Below, one piece after another: positions 26,738 to 34,821 of a DNA stretch of 37,625 nt. Position numbers and translations under genes: made by a program. Origin of the DNA: Rhizobium sp. Root1220. Its GTDB lineage: Bacteria > Pseudomonadota > Alphaproteobacteria > Rhizobiales > Rhizobiaceae. The DNA lies in assembly GCF_001426265.1 (NCBI RefSeq), contig NZ_LMDG01000004.1, forward strand, positions 109,324-146,948, written 5' to 3'. Every line of letters begins with the position of its first letter. The stretch's first letter is position 1. The notes beneath the pieces were generated by a model. It searched no databases. It was not told the origin of the DNA and saw only the letters and a program-made list of their open reading frames with translations.

Positions 26738-27024
26738 CGCGAGTCGCGGCCGATTCCGTCAGGCTCGCTTCGATTCGGTGACCTGGCGGCTCGTTCCGCT
26801 ATCGAAGCGGACTTTGAATCACAGGAAAGATTAACAGGGAGATTGAACCGTATGATCGGTAAATCGCTGGAATCTAAGCGCTAGTAGCGTTTGCGTCGGA
26901 AATGGCCGTTTTGCGTTAAGGCTTTGTTAACTTTAAAAATCTTGCAAAATGAGCTGGAATGAGTTGTCTTATCCACGGCAAAAAGATGTATTTACGAAAT
27001 TTACCGTGTGTACGAGAGGACGTT

Positions 27025-28221
27025 GTGGAGAATCCCGCTCAGCTTCAGAAAGCTATTCATAAACTGATTGCGGCCCACGCGCGAGATCTCTCGGGCGCGC
27101 TTCACGAGCACCGTGTGAAACTTTATCCGCCTGAGGCTCGAAAGACCCTTCGGTCATTTTCATCGATAGAGGCTGCAAAGCTCATTGGCGTGAACGATGG
27201 TTATCTTCGCCATCTTTCGATCGAGGGTAAAGGACCGCAGCCTGAGATAGGGAATAATAATCGCCGATCGTATTCGATCGAAACTATTCAGGCGCTCCGC
27301 GTGTATCTCGACGAGAATGGTAAAGGAGACCGTCGGTACTCACCACGCCGCAGCGGTCGCGAGCACCTGCAGGTGATCACAGCAGTGAATTTCAAGGGTG
27401 GCAGCGGCAAGACTACCACGGCTGCGCATCTGGCTCAGTATCTCGCGCTAAATGGATACAGGGTGCTTGCGATCGATCTTGATCCGCAGGCCAGTATGTC
27501 AGCCTTGCACGGGTTCCAGCCTGAATTTGACGTTGGCGACAACGAAACGCTCTATGGCGCTGTCCGTTACGACGAAGATCGGCGTCCCCTGAAGGACATC
27601 ATCAAGAAGACCTACTTTGCGAACCTTGATCTTGTACCGGGCAACCTTGAGCTTATGGAGTTCGAGCACGACACCGCCAAAGTGCTCGGCTCAAACGATC
27701 GCAAGAACATATTTTTCACGCGCATGGACGATGCGATTGCGTCCGTCGCGGACGAATATGACGTTGTCGTTGTCGACTGCCCTCCCCAGCTCGGCTTTCT
27801 GACCATTTCGGCACTATGCGCTGCGACCGCCGTTCTCGTTACCGTCCATCCTCAGATGCTCGATGTTATGTCGATGTGCCAGTTTCTCCTGATGACGTCT
27901 GAGCTCCTCAGTGTCGTTGCGGACGCCGGTGGCAGCATGAACTACGATTGGATGCGCTATCTGGTAACGCGCTACGAGCCAGGAGACGGACCGCAGAATC
28001 AAATGGTCTCGTTTATGCGAACTATGTTTGGTGACCACGTTCTGAACCACCCGATGCTCAAGAGCACAGCCATCTCAGACGCGGGGATCACCAAACAGAC
28101 ACTGTATGAGGTGAGCCGCGACCAGTTCACGCGAGCAACATATGACCGGGCCATGGAATCGCTCGACAACGTGAACAGCGAGATCGAACAGCTCATTCAA
28201 TCCTCGTGGGGTCGCAAATGA
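27025..28221 (+). CDS. repA: RepA, ParA-type partition ATPase and repABC repressor
   Basis: A 398-aa ParA-family protein. The N-terminal part (NPAQLQKAIHKLI, RSFSSIEAAKLIGVNDGYLRHLS) is a winged-helix DNA-binding region for autoregulation. The ATPase core has the deviant Walker A FKGGSGKTTTAAHLAQYLA at ~123-140, then AIDLDPQASMSALHG and VVVDCPPQLGFLTISAL. It segregates the plasmid with RepB and parS. Start is uncertain: GTG at 27025 after GAGAGGA is preferred; ATG at 26986 and 26959 would add 13 or 22 residues. Confidence 0.95.
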   Translation: MENPAQLQKAIHKLIAAHARDLSGALHEHRVKLYPPEARKTLRSFSSIEAAKLIGVNDGYLRHLSIEGKGPQPEIGNNNRRSYSIETIQALRVYLDENGKGDRRYSPRRSGREHLQVITAVNFKGGSGKTTTAAHLAQYLALNGYRVLAIDLDPQASMSALHGFQPEFDVGDNETLYGAVRYDEDRRPLKDIIKKTYFANLDLVPGNLELMEFEHDTAKVLGSNDRKNIFFTRMDDAIASVADEYDVVVVDCPPQLGFLTISALCAATAVLVTVHPQMLDVMSMCQFLLMTSELLSVVADAGGSMNYDWMRYLVTRYEPGDGPQNQMVSFMRTMFGDHVLNHPMLKSTAISDAGITKQTLYEVSRDQFTRATYDRAMESLDNVNSEIEQLIQSSWGRK

Positions 28222-28261
28222 TGTTCGCCAACATCCACGAAAAAGCGAGATTGAGAGGAAA

Positions 28262-28277
28262 GTTGCCAGCCGGAAAC
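28262..28277. promoter_or_regulatory. parS: parS-like centromere site between repA and repB
   Basis: GTTGCCAGCCGGAAAC fits the rhizobial repABC centromere pattern GTT-N4-GC-N4-AAC, with inner symmetry CC.GC.GG, and flanking AAA/TTT extends the dyad to 28259-28280. Read on the minus strand it is GTTTCCGGCTGGCAAC, which differs at one base from the site at 30755-30770. RepB is the expected binder. Confidence 0.82.
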
Positions 28278-28344
28278 TTTTCAAATCTCGCACCCTTTGT
28301 GACGGGGCGTTCGACTGAACACGGACACTGCAGGGGAAAATAAG

Positions 28345-29304
28345 ATGGCTAGAAAACATCTCCTTTCAGATTTAAAAGCCCCTACCTCATCGACTACAGA
28401 GTTCGGTGAAGCTAGGACGGCAGACGCCCCTACCCCGCAGTATACGCCACGAGGTGCGATTGGTGCAGTATCGCGCTCGATTGAAGCGTTAAAGTCGCAG
28501 GGACTGAGTGAACTCGATCCCGAACTGATAGATGCGCCGTCTGTTACCGACCGCCTCGATGAGGATGGAGACCAGTTCGAGGAGTTCGCTCGCAACATCC
28601 GCGAGAACGGCCAGCAGGTTCCAATTCTTGTCCGCCCTCACCCGACGGTCGAGGGAAGGTATCAGATAGCCTACGGTCGGAGACGATTGCGGGCGGTCAA
28701 GGCTGCCGGCATCAAGGTCAAAGCCGCTATCAGAAATCTGACAGATGACGAGCTTGTCCTGGCACAAGGTCAGGAAAACAACGCGCGTCAGGATCTATCA
28801 TTTATCGAGCGGGCGCTCTACGCAGCCCAGCTCGAAGCGAGTGGCTACCTGCGTCCCGTCATCATGGCAGCGCTCGCTGTGGACAAGAGCAATCTTTCGC
28901 GGTTGATTCAGGCTGCGACCCAACTGCCAGACGACATCATCCGCCTGATTGGTGCGGCACCAAAGACCGGCCGTGATCGCTGGTACGAGCTATCGTCGCG
29001 GTTGGCTACAGATGGTGCCACCGCGAAGGCGCGTGCTCTTCTTTCGACCGGTGAGCTAGTCTCCCTAGGGTCCGATGAGCGATTTGTCCGGGTATTCGAC
29101 GCGGTTGCTCCAAAGAAGTCTAAAAAGGAAAAAGTTCGGCCTAACGTCTGGCAAGCCGACGATGGGGTCAAGGCTGCGAGTTTCCGTGAGGATAAACGAA
29201 CACTGACATTGATGATCGACAAGAAGGCAGCACCGGAATTCGGCGAGTTCCTGATGTCGGCTCTTCCCGAGATCTACGCTTCGTTCAAAAAGTCGAAGCA
29301 ATAG
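28345..29304 (+). CDS. repB: RepB, ParB-type centromere-binding protein
   Basis: A 319-aa ParB-family protein. ENGQQVPILVRPHP, YQIAYGRRRLRAVKAAG (ParB/Srx motif, Arg-rich box at ~108-114) and ELVLAQGQENNARQDLSFIERA are the conserved N-terminal partition motifs. The central HTH is VIMAALAVDKSNLSRLIQAATQLP, and the C-terminus is the dimerisation part. It binds parS and recruits RepA. It starts 123 nt after repA in the same operon, the gap holding a parS-like site. Confidence 0.96.
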   Translation: MARKHLLSDLKAPTSSTTEFGEARTADAPTPQYTPRGAIGAVSRSIEALKSQGLSELDPELIDAPSVTDRLDEDGDQFEEFARNIRENGQQVPILVRPHPTVEGRYQIAYGRRRLRAVKAAGIKVKAAIRNLTDDELVLAQGQENNARQDLSFIERALYAAQLEASGYLRPVIMAALAVDKSNLSRLIQAATQLPDDIIRLIGAAPKTGRDRWYELSSRLATDGATAKARALLSTGELVSLGSDERFVRVFDAVAPKKSKKEKVRPNVWQADDGVKAASFREDKRTLTLMIDKKAAPEFGEFLMSALPEIYASFKKSKQ

Positions 29305-29340
29305 ATGAGCTGTAACGAAGAAAGGTGCCGATAGCGCAAA

Positions 29341-29388
29341 GAAAAAGCCCTCCGAAACGGTGTTCCAGAAGGCCTCTCTCAGTTTGGT
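29341..29388 (-). ncRNA. Counter-transcribed RNA (ctRNA, repABC incompatibility RNA)
   Basis: The repB-repC intergenic region encodes, on the minus strand, a short RNA ending in an intrinsic terminator (29342-29373). A promoter-like pair lies upstream on the same strand (-35 TTGACT at 29419-29424 or 29426-29431; weak -10 ATTCTC at 29395-29400), predicting a transcript of about 48 nt. Size, position and orientation match the antisense RNA that represses repC and sets copy number in repABC plasmids. Ends are predicted, not measured. Confidence 0.82.
29342..29373 (-). terminator. Terminator of the ctRNA
   Basis: Read on the minus strand: GCCTTCTGGAA - CACCG - TTTCGGAGGGC, an 11-bp stem with three G-U pairs, followed by TTTTTC. 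It is an intrinsic terminator and also the recognition loop expected of the ctRNA. Confidence 0.85.
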
Positions 29389-29394
29389 CGCTTA

Positions 29395-29431
29395 GAGAAT
29401 CGCATTTCCCGGAATCACAGTCAAGAGTCAA
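29395..29431 (-). promoter_or_regulatory. Predicted ctRNA promoter
   Basis: Minus strand: two overlapping -35-like TTGACT hexamers (29426-29431 and 29419-29424); the second is 18 nt from ATTCTC at 29395-29400. The -10 is weak, so the exact start of the RNA is uncertain. Confidence 0.5.
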
Positions 29432-29478
29432 CGCCACGCCGGCGTAGCCTTTTCTTTGCCTTGCGAAAGGTGAAGGAC

Positions 29479-30696
29479 ATGGAAACGGGTTACATCACGA
29501 CGCCATTTGGGCGGCGGCCGATGACGCTTGCCTTGGTGAAGCGTCAGGTTACGACTGAGCAAGCTCAAGCAGAAGGGTCCATTGATAAGTGGCGAGTGTT
29601 TCGCGACGTCAGCGACGCACGCTCGCGACTTGGCCTCCAAGATCGTGCGCTAGCTGTCTTGAATGCACTCTTAACATTTTCCCCAGGCCCCGAACTCAGC
29701 AATCAGGGGAACTTGGTTGTCTTCCCATCGAACGCTCAGCTATCAGCGCGCACAAATGGAATCGCCGGCACGACGCTGCGCAAGTGCCTCGGTTTGCTTG
29801 TGGAGGCTGGGGTGATTATTCGCAAAGACAGTCCCAACGGGAAACGCTACGCTCGGAAAAGCGGTGAAGGCAACATCGAGGATGCTTATGGCTTTAGTCT
29901 CGCGCCTCTTCTCGCACGAGCTGGCGAGTTTGCTGCACTCGCCCAAGAGGTAGCGGCTGAACAGCGTCGCTTCCGCATCACGAAGGACCGCCTCACGATC
30001 GTCCGGCGAGATGTCCGCAAGCTCATCACGGTGGGTATGGAAGAGAGCCTGATGGGCGATTGGGCTGCTGCGGAAGCATGCTTTGTTGAGATTGTCGGAA
30101 GGTTCTCGCGACGCCCCACTATCCAGGATCTGACAGCCAGCCTCGACGAGATGACCCTGCTGCACGAAGAAGTCTCCAGGATGTTGGAAACGCAGGAAGA
30201 AACCACAAAAAACGATGGCAATGCCACCGCATACGGATGCCACATACAGAATTCAAACACCGAATCCAGCTATGAACTTGAACCTCGCTTCGAAAAGAAG
30301 CAGGGCGAAAAGTCCGAGACAAACAGCCGGACAGAGCGGATGGGAGGAACGGAGACATTTGCGTTGCCGATGGTACTGCGTGCATGCCCCGAGATTCTGC
30401 CCTTCGGTCCGAAGGGATCAATCAGTAGCTGGCGCGATATGATGTCGGCCGCAGTGACTATTCGCTCCATGCTCGGTGTCAGTCCGTCAGCGTACGAGGA
30501 CGCCTGCGAAGTGATGGGGCAGGCCGGCGCGGCGATAGCGATAGCTTGCATCTACGAGCGTGGCGGGCACATTAACTCGGCGGGGGGGTATCTTCGAGAT
30601 CTGACAGGGAAAGCGCGGCGAGGGGAGTTCTCACTTGGGCCGATGCTGTTCGCACTACTGCGAGCAAACGGAGTGAGTTCCAAAATCACAGCATGA
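29479..30696 (+). CDS. repC: RepC, replication initiator
   Basis: A 405-aa replication initiator starting METGYITTPFGRRPMTLALVKRQ, the standard RepC start, so the ATG at 29479 (site GAAGGA) is used rather than TTG 29461 or GTG 29470. It contains LSARTNGIAGTTLRKCLGLLVEAGVI (winged-helix DNA-binding part) and ends with AIACIYERGGHINSAGGYLRDLTGKARRGEFSLGPML, the conserved RepC C-terminus. In repABC plasmids oriV lies inside repC in an AT-richer stretch; the least GC-rich part here is around 30200-30300. Translation is held down by the ctRNA overlapping the leader. Confidence 0.97.
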   Translation: METGYITTPFGRRPMTLALVKRQVTTEQAQAEGSIDKWRVFRDVSDARSRLGLQDRALAVLNALLTFSPGPELSNQGNLVVFPSNAQLSARTNGIAGTTLRKCLGLLVEAGVIIRKDSPNGKRYARKSGEGNIEDAYGFSLAPLLARAGEFAALAQEVAAEQRRFRITKDRLTIVRRDVRKLITVGMEESLMGDWAAAEACFVEIVGRFSRRPTIQDLTASLDEMTLLHEEVSRMLETQEETTKNDGNATAYGCHIQNSNTESSYELEPRFEKKQGEKSETNSRTERMGGTETFALPMVLRACPEILPFGPKGSISSWRDMMSAAVTIRSMLGVSPSAYEDACEVMGQAGAAIAIACIYERGGHINSAGGYLRDLTGKARRGEFSLGPMLFALLRANGVSSKITA

Positions 30697-30754
30697 CACT
30701 CGGGACACCCATAGCTATCTGGTTGCGTTTAATATTTTCGCTCCGGTTTGAGAA

Positions 30755-30770
30755 GTTTCCGGCTGACAAC
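30755..30770. promoter_or_regulatory. parS: Second parS-like centromere site after repC
   Basis: GTTTCCGGCTGACAAC follows GTT-N4-GC-N4-AAC and matches 15 of 16 bases of the reverse complement of the site at 28262-28277; flanking AA/TT extends it to 30753-30772. Centromeres downstream of repC are known in repABC plasmids. In the 30697-31039 gap I see nothing else that I can support. Confidence 0.8.
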
Positions 30771-31039
30771 TTTTGAAGACCGAGAAGGGCCACCTAGGCA
30801 AGGTAAAGCGTTAGCAAGCAGAGGCGCCGGCGAGAAGGTCACTGAAAACCGGTGGGGATAGGTCGGATTGAGTCGGATCTGTTAGTCGCATTTTTATCGA
30901 CGGCTGCAATAGTGTCGTTGGCATTTAACTGTAAGAATGCGCCCGTTCCGGCAGCTTATGGCACTTAATTTGAGATTCGCCGGTTCGATTTTTCGCGCTT
31001 GATGCTCTCCGATTCGGAAGTGCCGCGCTATCTTGTTGA

Positions 31040-31216
31040 AATTATTGGATGCGGAGTCTTGCGATTAAATGCAAAACGACATGGCGGGTGCAGATATCGG
31101 CCAGTATCGGCGCGTGTCATTGCCCGTCCGGCTTTGATCCATCCGAGCGCCTGAAAGCCGCGGACGAAAATCTCTACCGGGCCAAAACACTCGGCAGAAA
31201 CAAGGTGGTCGCATAG
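31040..31216 (+). pseudogene. Remnant of a diguanylate cyclase (GGDEF domain C-terminus)
   Basis: The frame ending at the TAG 31214-31216 reads VQISASIGACHCPSGFDPSERL and then KAADENLYRAKTLGRNKVVA, which is the end of a GGDEF domain (usual form: SIG...ADxALYxAKxxGRNxV). The GG(D/E)EF active-site motif and everything before it are missing; a stop lies at 31037-31039 and no GGDEF-like sequence is seen before it. Only about 55 codons remain, so it is a gene relic, likely left by a rearrangement next to the replicon. It cannot make c-di-GMP. Confidence 0.6.
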
Positions 31217-31303
31217 GCACTCCGCGACGGCTTTATCCCTGACAAGGGTAGGCTGGCTTCTCGGCGTCGGCGCCTGAGCGAGCGCCGAGAAGCCGCTCAT
31301 ATA

Positions 31304-32092
31304 TTATACGGTCTTGATCGTACCGCCATCGATGACGAACTCGGCGCCGTGGATCGCAGCAGCACGGTCGGAGGCGAGGTAGGCGATAAGGTCAGCCACC
31401 TCTTCAGGCTCAGCTCCGCGCCCGATCGAGATCCCGCCCAAGACATCGAGTACGAACTGGCGCGCGTCTTCGATCGTGCCACCGTTGGCCTTCCGCAGCA
31501 TTTCGAGAAAGTCTCCAGCGGCCCCAGTCATGATCCAGCCGGGCGAGACGGAGTTGACCCGTACGCCCTTGGGGCCGAGCTCTTTCGAAATTGACTTGCT
31601 GTAGGTTCTCAGCGCGGCCTTTGCCGAGGCATAGCCTGTCGTAGATTCTGGCAGCGGCAGAACGGATTGAATTGAGGTGACATGGACCACAGTGCCCTTG
31701 CCCCGTTCAAGCATCTGCGGGATCATCAGGCGATCGAGCCGGACGGTCGCCAGCAGGTTCAGGTTTAGCTCGTCGAGCCAGTGATCGTCCGTCAGCGCAG
31801 CGAAGCCACCTGCCGGCGAAGCCGAGCCGCCGATAACATGGGCAAGGATATCGATGCCACCCAGCCGCTCGAGTGCGGCCTTGGCTAGGGCCTCGCTGCC
31901 CTCCGTAGTGGTCAGGTCCGCCTGGACATATTCAACGCCCTCGATGGCATCCTTGATCGTGCGGGCGGCCGTGACAACGCGGGCTCCACCGGCAAGGAAA
32001 CGCTTGACGGTGGCGCGGCCGAGGCCCTTGGTGCCGCCGCTGACAAGCACGCGCTTGCTAGCGAACTCGTTGGGATCTGCCTGAATGCTCAT
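31304..32092 (-). CDS. Short-chain dehydrogenase/reductase (SDR)
   Basis: A 262-aa classical SDR. Cofactor motif VLVSGGTKGLG at ~16-25 (an SGGTKGLG variant of TGxxxGxG), HVIGG in the place of NNAG, Ser140, Tyr154 and Lys158 (YASAK) as the catalytic residues, and a C-terminal HGAEFVIDGGTIKTV, the usual end of FabG-like SDRs. It should be an NAD(P)H-dependent oxidoreductase of unknown substrate. Its start overlaps the SnoaL-like gene by ATGA, so the two are co-transcribed, divergent from the LysR gene. Confidence 0.92.
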   Translation of the reverse strand: MSIQADPNEFASKRVLVSGGTKGLGRATVKRFLAGGARVVTAARTIKDAIEGVEYVQADLTTTEGSEALAKAALERLGGIDILAHVIGGSASPAGGFAALTDDHWLDELNLNLLATVRLDRLMIPQMLERGKGTVVHVTSIQSVLPLPESTTGYASAKAALRTYSKSISKELGPKGVRVNSVSPGWIMTGAAGDFLEMLRKANGGTIEDARQFVLDVLGGISIGRGAEPEEVADLIAYLASDRAAAIHGAEFVIDGGTIKTV

Positions 32093-32418
32093 ATCGTGGT
32101 CTCCAGAACTTTGATGGCGTCGTTCGCCAGCATGAAACGATAGGTGAAGCGCAACGGGCTGCCGGGGAAATCACCATGAGCGGGACCCTCGAGCACGACA
32201 TTGCCTTCTTCTTCCCGAACAGTGTCGGGCTCAAAGATCGCCTTCACCGCGATTGCTTCGTCCCTGAGTAGCTTGCGGATTTCAGCCAGTCCCTCGTAAC
32301 GCTTGCCGTTGTCGATAAAGACGGCATCATCCGTGAAGTGTTTCATCATGCCCTCAAGATCGAGATTGGCATTTGCCGCGATATATTCGGCAATCGGCTT
32401 GGGTAGGGTCAGTGACAT
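32089..32418 (-). CDS. SnoaL/NTF2-like protein
   Basis: A 109-aa single-domain protein of the NTF2-like superfamily: [51 protein letters not shown] is the typical helix, the FTDDAVF strand, then the loop with G..EIR. It may act as a small isomerase, hydrolase or carrier, often paired with an SDR as here. The ATG at 32418 has AAGG 8 nt upstream; ATG at 32424 would add two residues. First gene of the SDR pair, divergent from the LysR gene and probably its target. Confidence 0.85.
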   Translation of the reverse strand: MSLTLPKPIAEYIAANANLDLEGMMKHFTDDAVFIDNGKRYEGLAEIRKLLRDEAIAVKAIFEPDTVREEEGNVVLEGPAHGDFPGSPLRFTYRFMLANDAIKVLETTI

Positions 32419-32449
32419 GTTCATCGCCTTGATGTGATGAAGCCAATTT

Positions 32450-32477
32450 AGCGATGGACTTTTCGCCTGATAAGCGA
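32450..32477. promoter_or_regulatory. Possible LysR operator repeats
   Basis: Between the SnoaL-like and LysR genes three alternating elements occur: GCGA (32451-32454), TCGC (32463-32466) and GCGA (32474-32477), with spacers of 8 and 7 nt. Interrupted dyads of this sort are usual for LysR binding, although the T-N11-A form is not exact. Low confidence. Confidence 0.3.
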
Positions 32478-32513
32478 GACAAACCGCCATGGGGTATTAC
32501 GATAATCGGGACA

Positions 32514-33425
32514 ATGACGCGCCATTCGCTGATCGAACTTGAGGCGGTTCTCGCCATCGTTCGGTGCGGCTCGTTTCGGGCGGCGGCGCTCGAACTGGGC
32601 ATGTCGACCACGGCCATCAGCAACGCGGTGGGCAAGCTCGAACGGGAGCTTGACGTGCGATTATTCAATCGCACCACGCGCAGCGTCTCGCTCACCTATG
32701 CGGGGCGGATCTTCGTCGCCCAGATCAAGCCGGCGCTCGATAGCATCCAAAAAGCGATGAACACGGCGCGCTCCCAGCAGGAGACGCCGTCCGGCATCTT
32801 GCGCATCAATGCCTTCGCGACGGCTGCGCGCGAGATCATGGCGCCGCTGGTCCTCACCTATCTGAAGCTCTATCCGCAGGTTCATATCGACATCGTTACC
32901 GAGGGACGGCTTGTCGACGTCGTGGCGGCGGGTTTCGATCTGGGGTTACGCAGCGCGGACCTGGTGCCCAGCGACGCAATCGCCATACCTCTGGGTCAGA
33001 TGCGACGCATGGCGGTTGCCGCATCGCCCGCCTTTTTCAAAAACAGGGCAATCCCCCAAGTACCGCAGGATCTGCTCTCTTACCCCTGCGTTCGCGTGCG
33101 GCTTCCCGATGGCACATTGTTTCGATGGCGGTTCGGGAAGGGCGGCGAAGAACTGCAGCTCGACGTCGAGGGGCCGATCACTCTTGACGAAGCATCCCTG
33201 GCGCGGATCGCGGTGACGAACGGCGTGGGGATCGGCTACTTCATGGAGACCGACGTCCGCGACGACATCGCGGCGGGCCGGCTCGCGCGCATTCTTGAAG
33301 ACTGGACTCCGCCGCTCCTGCCGCTGTGCCTCTATTATTATAATCGGCGCAATTCCTCCGCGGCCTTTCAGGCCTTTATCGCGCTTGCGCGCGACTACGC
33401 GGCCGGACGGCTTGCGCTGGATTAA
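32514..33425 (+). CDS. LysR-family transcriptional regulator
   Basis: A 303-aa LysR regulator. N-terminal winged HTH at residues ~5-65: [54 protein letters not shown]; then an effector-binding domain ([35 protein letters not shown], ending [10 protein letters not shown]). The ATG at 32514 places the HTH at the family's usual distance; the reading from 32454 adds 20 atypical residues. Divergent from the SnoaL/SDR pair; its stop overlaps the stop of the second SDR gene. It likely regulates one or both; effector unknown. Confidence 0.93.
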   Translation: MTRHSLIELEAVLAIVRCGSFRAAALELGMSTTAISNAVGKLERELDVRLFNRTTRSVSLTYAGRIFVAQIKPALDSIQKAMNTARSQQETPSGILRINAFATAAREIMAPLVLTYLKLYPQVHIDIVTEGRLVDVVAAGFDLGLRSADLVPSDAIAIPLGQMRRMAVAASPAFFKNRAIPQVPQDLLSYPCVRVRLPDGTLFRWRFGKGGEELQLDVEGPITLDEASLARIAVTNGVGIGYFMETDVRDDIAAGRLARILEDWTPPLLPLCLYYYNRRNSSAAFQAFIALARDYAAGRLALD

Positions 33426-34228
33426 GCCTGCTGCGCGTCAGAAGCCTGATCCGCCAGCGGCTCCGCCTGCGACCATTGTGTCGCGACGATGCGTTTACCG
33501 GTGACATCATCTGCATCCGACGACACGAGCCAAAGCAATGGCGGGACGATGATCTGGGGATCGAGCAGCTTGGACCGCGTTTCGGCAGAGACGCTATCGG
33601 GGATCATTCCGGTTAAAGTCGCTCCCCCCGGCAGAAGAGCATTTACCGTGACGCCGGTGCCAATAAGGTCTTGTGCCCAGATGGTTGTCTCTGACTCTAA
33701 AGCCGCTTTCGACGGGCCGTAAGGAGAAAATCCCTGGCGCTGCATGGTTTCGGAGTTCATCGAGATGTTGACGATCCTGCCCCAGCCAGCCTTCAGCATC
33801 AAAGGCACGGCGGCTTTGGCCATCAGAAAAGGACCGTTCACGTTGGTGTCGATCACCATCTTCCATAGCGATGGCGACACCTCCCAAAAGCGCGTCGGCT
33901 GGGTCAAGAACTGTTCGCTGACATACTTCATGCCCCGGCCGGCGTTATTGACGACGACATCAACGCCGCCGAAGCGACGGACGGCCGTATCGACCACCCG
34001 GTCGCAGTCATCCTCGCTTGTAACATCGGCGATGACGGGAAGGACACGCGCTTCGCCGTACAAGTCGCTGGCTTCGGCGGCCAGACTATCGATCTCCGCT
34101 CGTTCTCTCGCAGCGGTAGCGATGACATTGAACCCCGCACCGGCAAGGCCGAGAGCCATCGCTCTTCCGAGACCTCTGCCGCCCCCGGTGACGATGGTTA
34201 CGCGATTGTGGGATTTCACCGAGTTCAT
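33422..34228 (-). CDS. Short-chain dehydrogenase/reductase (SDR), second copy
   Basis: A 268-aa SDR with [11 protein letters not shown] at ~13-23, [10 protein letters not shown] (NNAG 94-97), Ser156, and Tyr170/Lys174 in [11 protein letters not shown]; all catalytic residues are present. ATG at 34228 follows AAAGGA by 9 nt, chosen over a start at 34255. Substrate unknown; it differs clearly from the SDR at 31304-32092 and is not a tandem duplicate. Its last codon overlaps that of the convergent LysR gene. It is divergent from the DUF1330 gene. Confidence 0.92.
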   Translation of the reverse strand: MNSVKSHNRVTIVTGGGRGLGRAMALGLAGAGFNVIATAARERAEIDSLAAEASDLYGEARVLPVIADVTSEDDCDRVVDTAVRRFGGVDVVVNNAGRGMKYVSEQFLTQPTRFWEVSPSLWKMVIDTNVNGPFLMAKAAVPLMLKAGWGRIVNISMNSETMQRQGFSPYGPSKAALESETTIWAQDLIGTGVTVNALLPGGATLTGMIPDSVSAETRSKLLDPQIIVPPLLWLVSSDADDVTGKRIVATQWSQAEPLADQASDAQQA

Positions 34229-34479
34229 CGTATCGATCCTTTCGAGAGAACACACTGGCGGTCGGAAAACTTGGTTTTCTCAGTCATCTCGATCAACGCG
34301 CACTCGCCGCAGTTGTTTCCGGCATAGATCAAGGGCTTTCGCCAAACAAGTGCGTTACTTGGCGCCGGTATCGCAGTTGGACCCTCGGCGACCGGCTTCT
34401 CCCGCATCCGGCTTATCTCTCGTGGATTGCTACTGAAAAGATTTCGGTTTTAGATCGAGCTGAAGCTGAGGAGAAGAAA

Positions 34480-34770
34480 ATGTCTAAGGCGTACTGGGTC
34501 GCTACATACCGTTCAGTCACCAATCCTGACGCCTTGGCCGCATATGCCAAGCTGAGTGGCCCTGCGATCATGGCGGCCGGCGGCCGGATATTGGCGCGCG
34601 GGTTGCCTGCACTTGTTTATGAAGAGGGGCTGCAACAGCGAACAGTTCTGATCGAGTTTGACAGTGTGGAGCATGCCCAAGCAGCTCATGACAGCCCCGC
34701 CTACCAGGAGGCCATGGCTTTGCTATCTGGCGGCGTAGAGAGGGACATCCGAATTGTGGAGGGGCTGTGA
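34480..34770 (+). CDS. DUF1330 family protein
   Basis: A 96-aa protein starting MSKAYWVATYRSVTNPDALAAYAKLSGPAI, with AAGGRILARGLPALVYEEG and RTVLIEFDSVEHAQAAHDSPAYQEAMALL, the DUF1330 pattern (dimeric alpha/beta-barrel, ferredoxin-like). GAGGAGAA is 7-10 nt before the ATG. Family members often accompany oxidoreductases, as here. No catalytic function is established for them. A stem-loop follows before the convergent recombinase gene. Confidence 0.9.
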   Translation: MSKAYWVATYRSVTNPDALAAYAKLSGPAIMAAGGRILARGLPALVYEEGLQQRTVLIEFDSVEHAQAAHDSPAYQEAMALLSGGVERDIRIVEGL

Positions 34771-34782
34771 CCGTACTTCTCG

Positions 34783-34812
34783 GAGCCCGGCCAGGTCTAT
34801 ATCATCGGGCTC
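34783..34812. terminator. Stem-loop between DUF1330 and recombinase genes
   Basis: GAGCCCG (34783-34789) pairs with CGGGCTC (34806-34812) over a 16-nt loop between two convergent genes. It is a plausible weak bidirectional terminator; no long T-run follows. Confidence 0.4.
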
Positions 34813-34821
34813 TCCTGTTCT

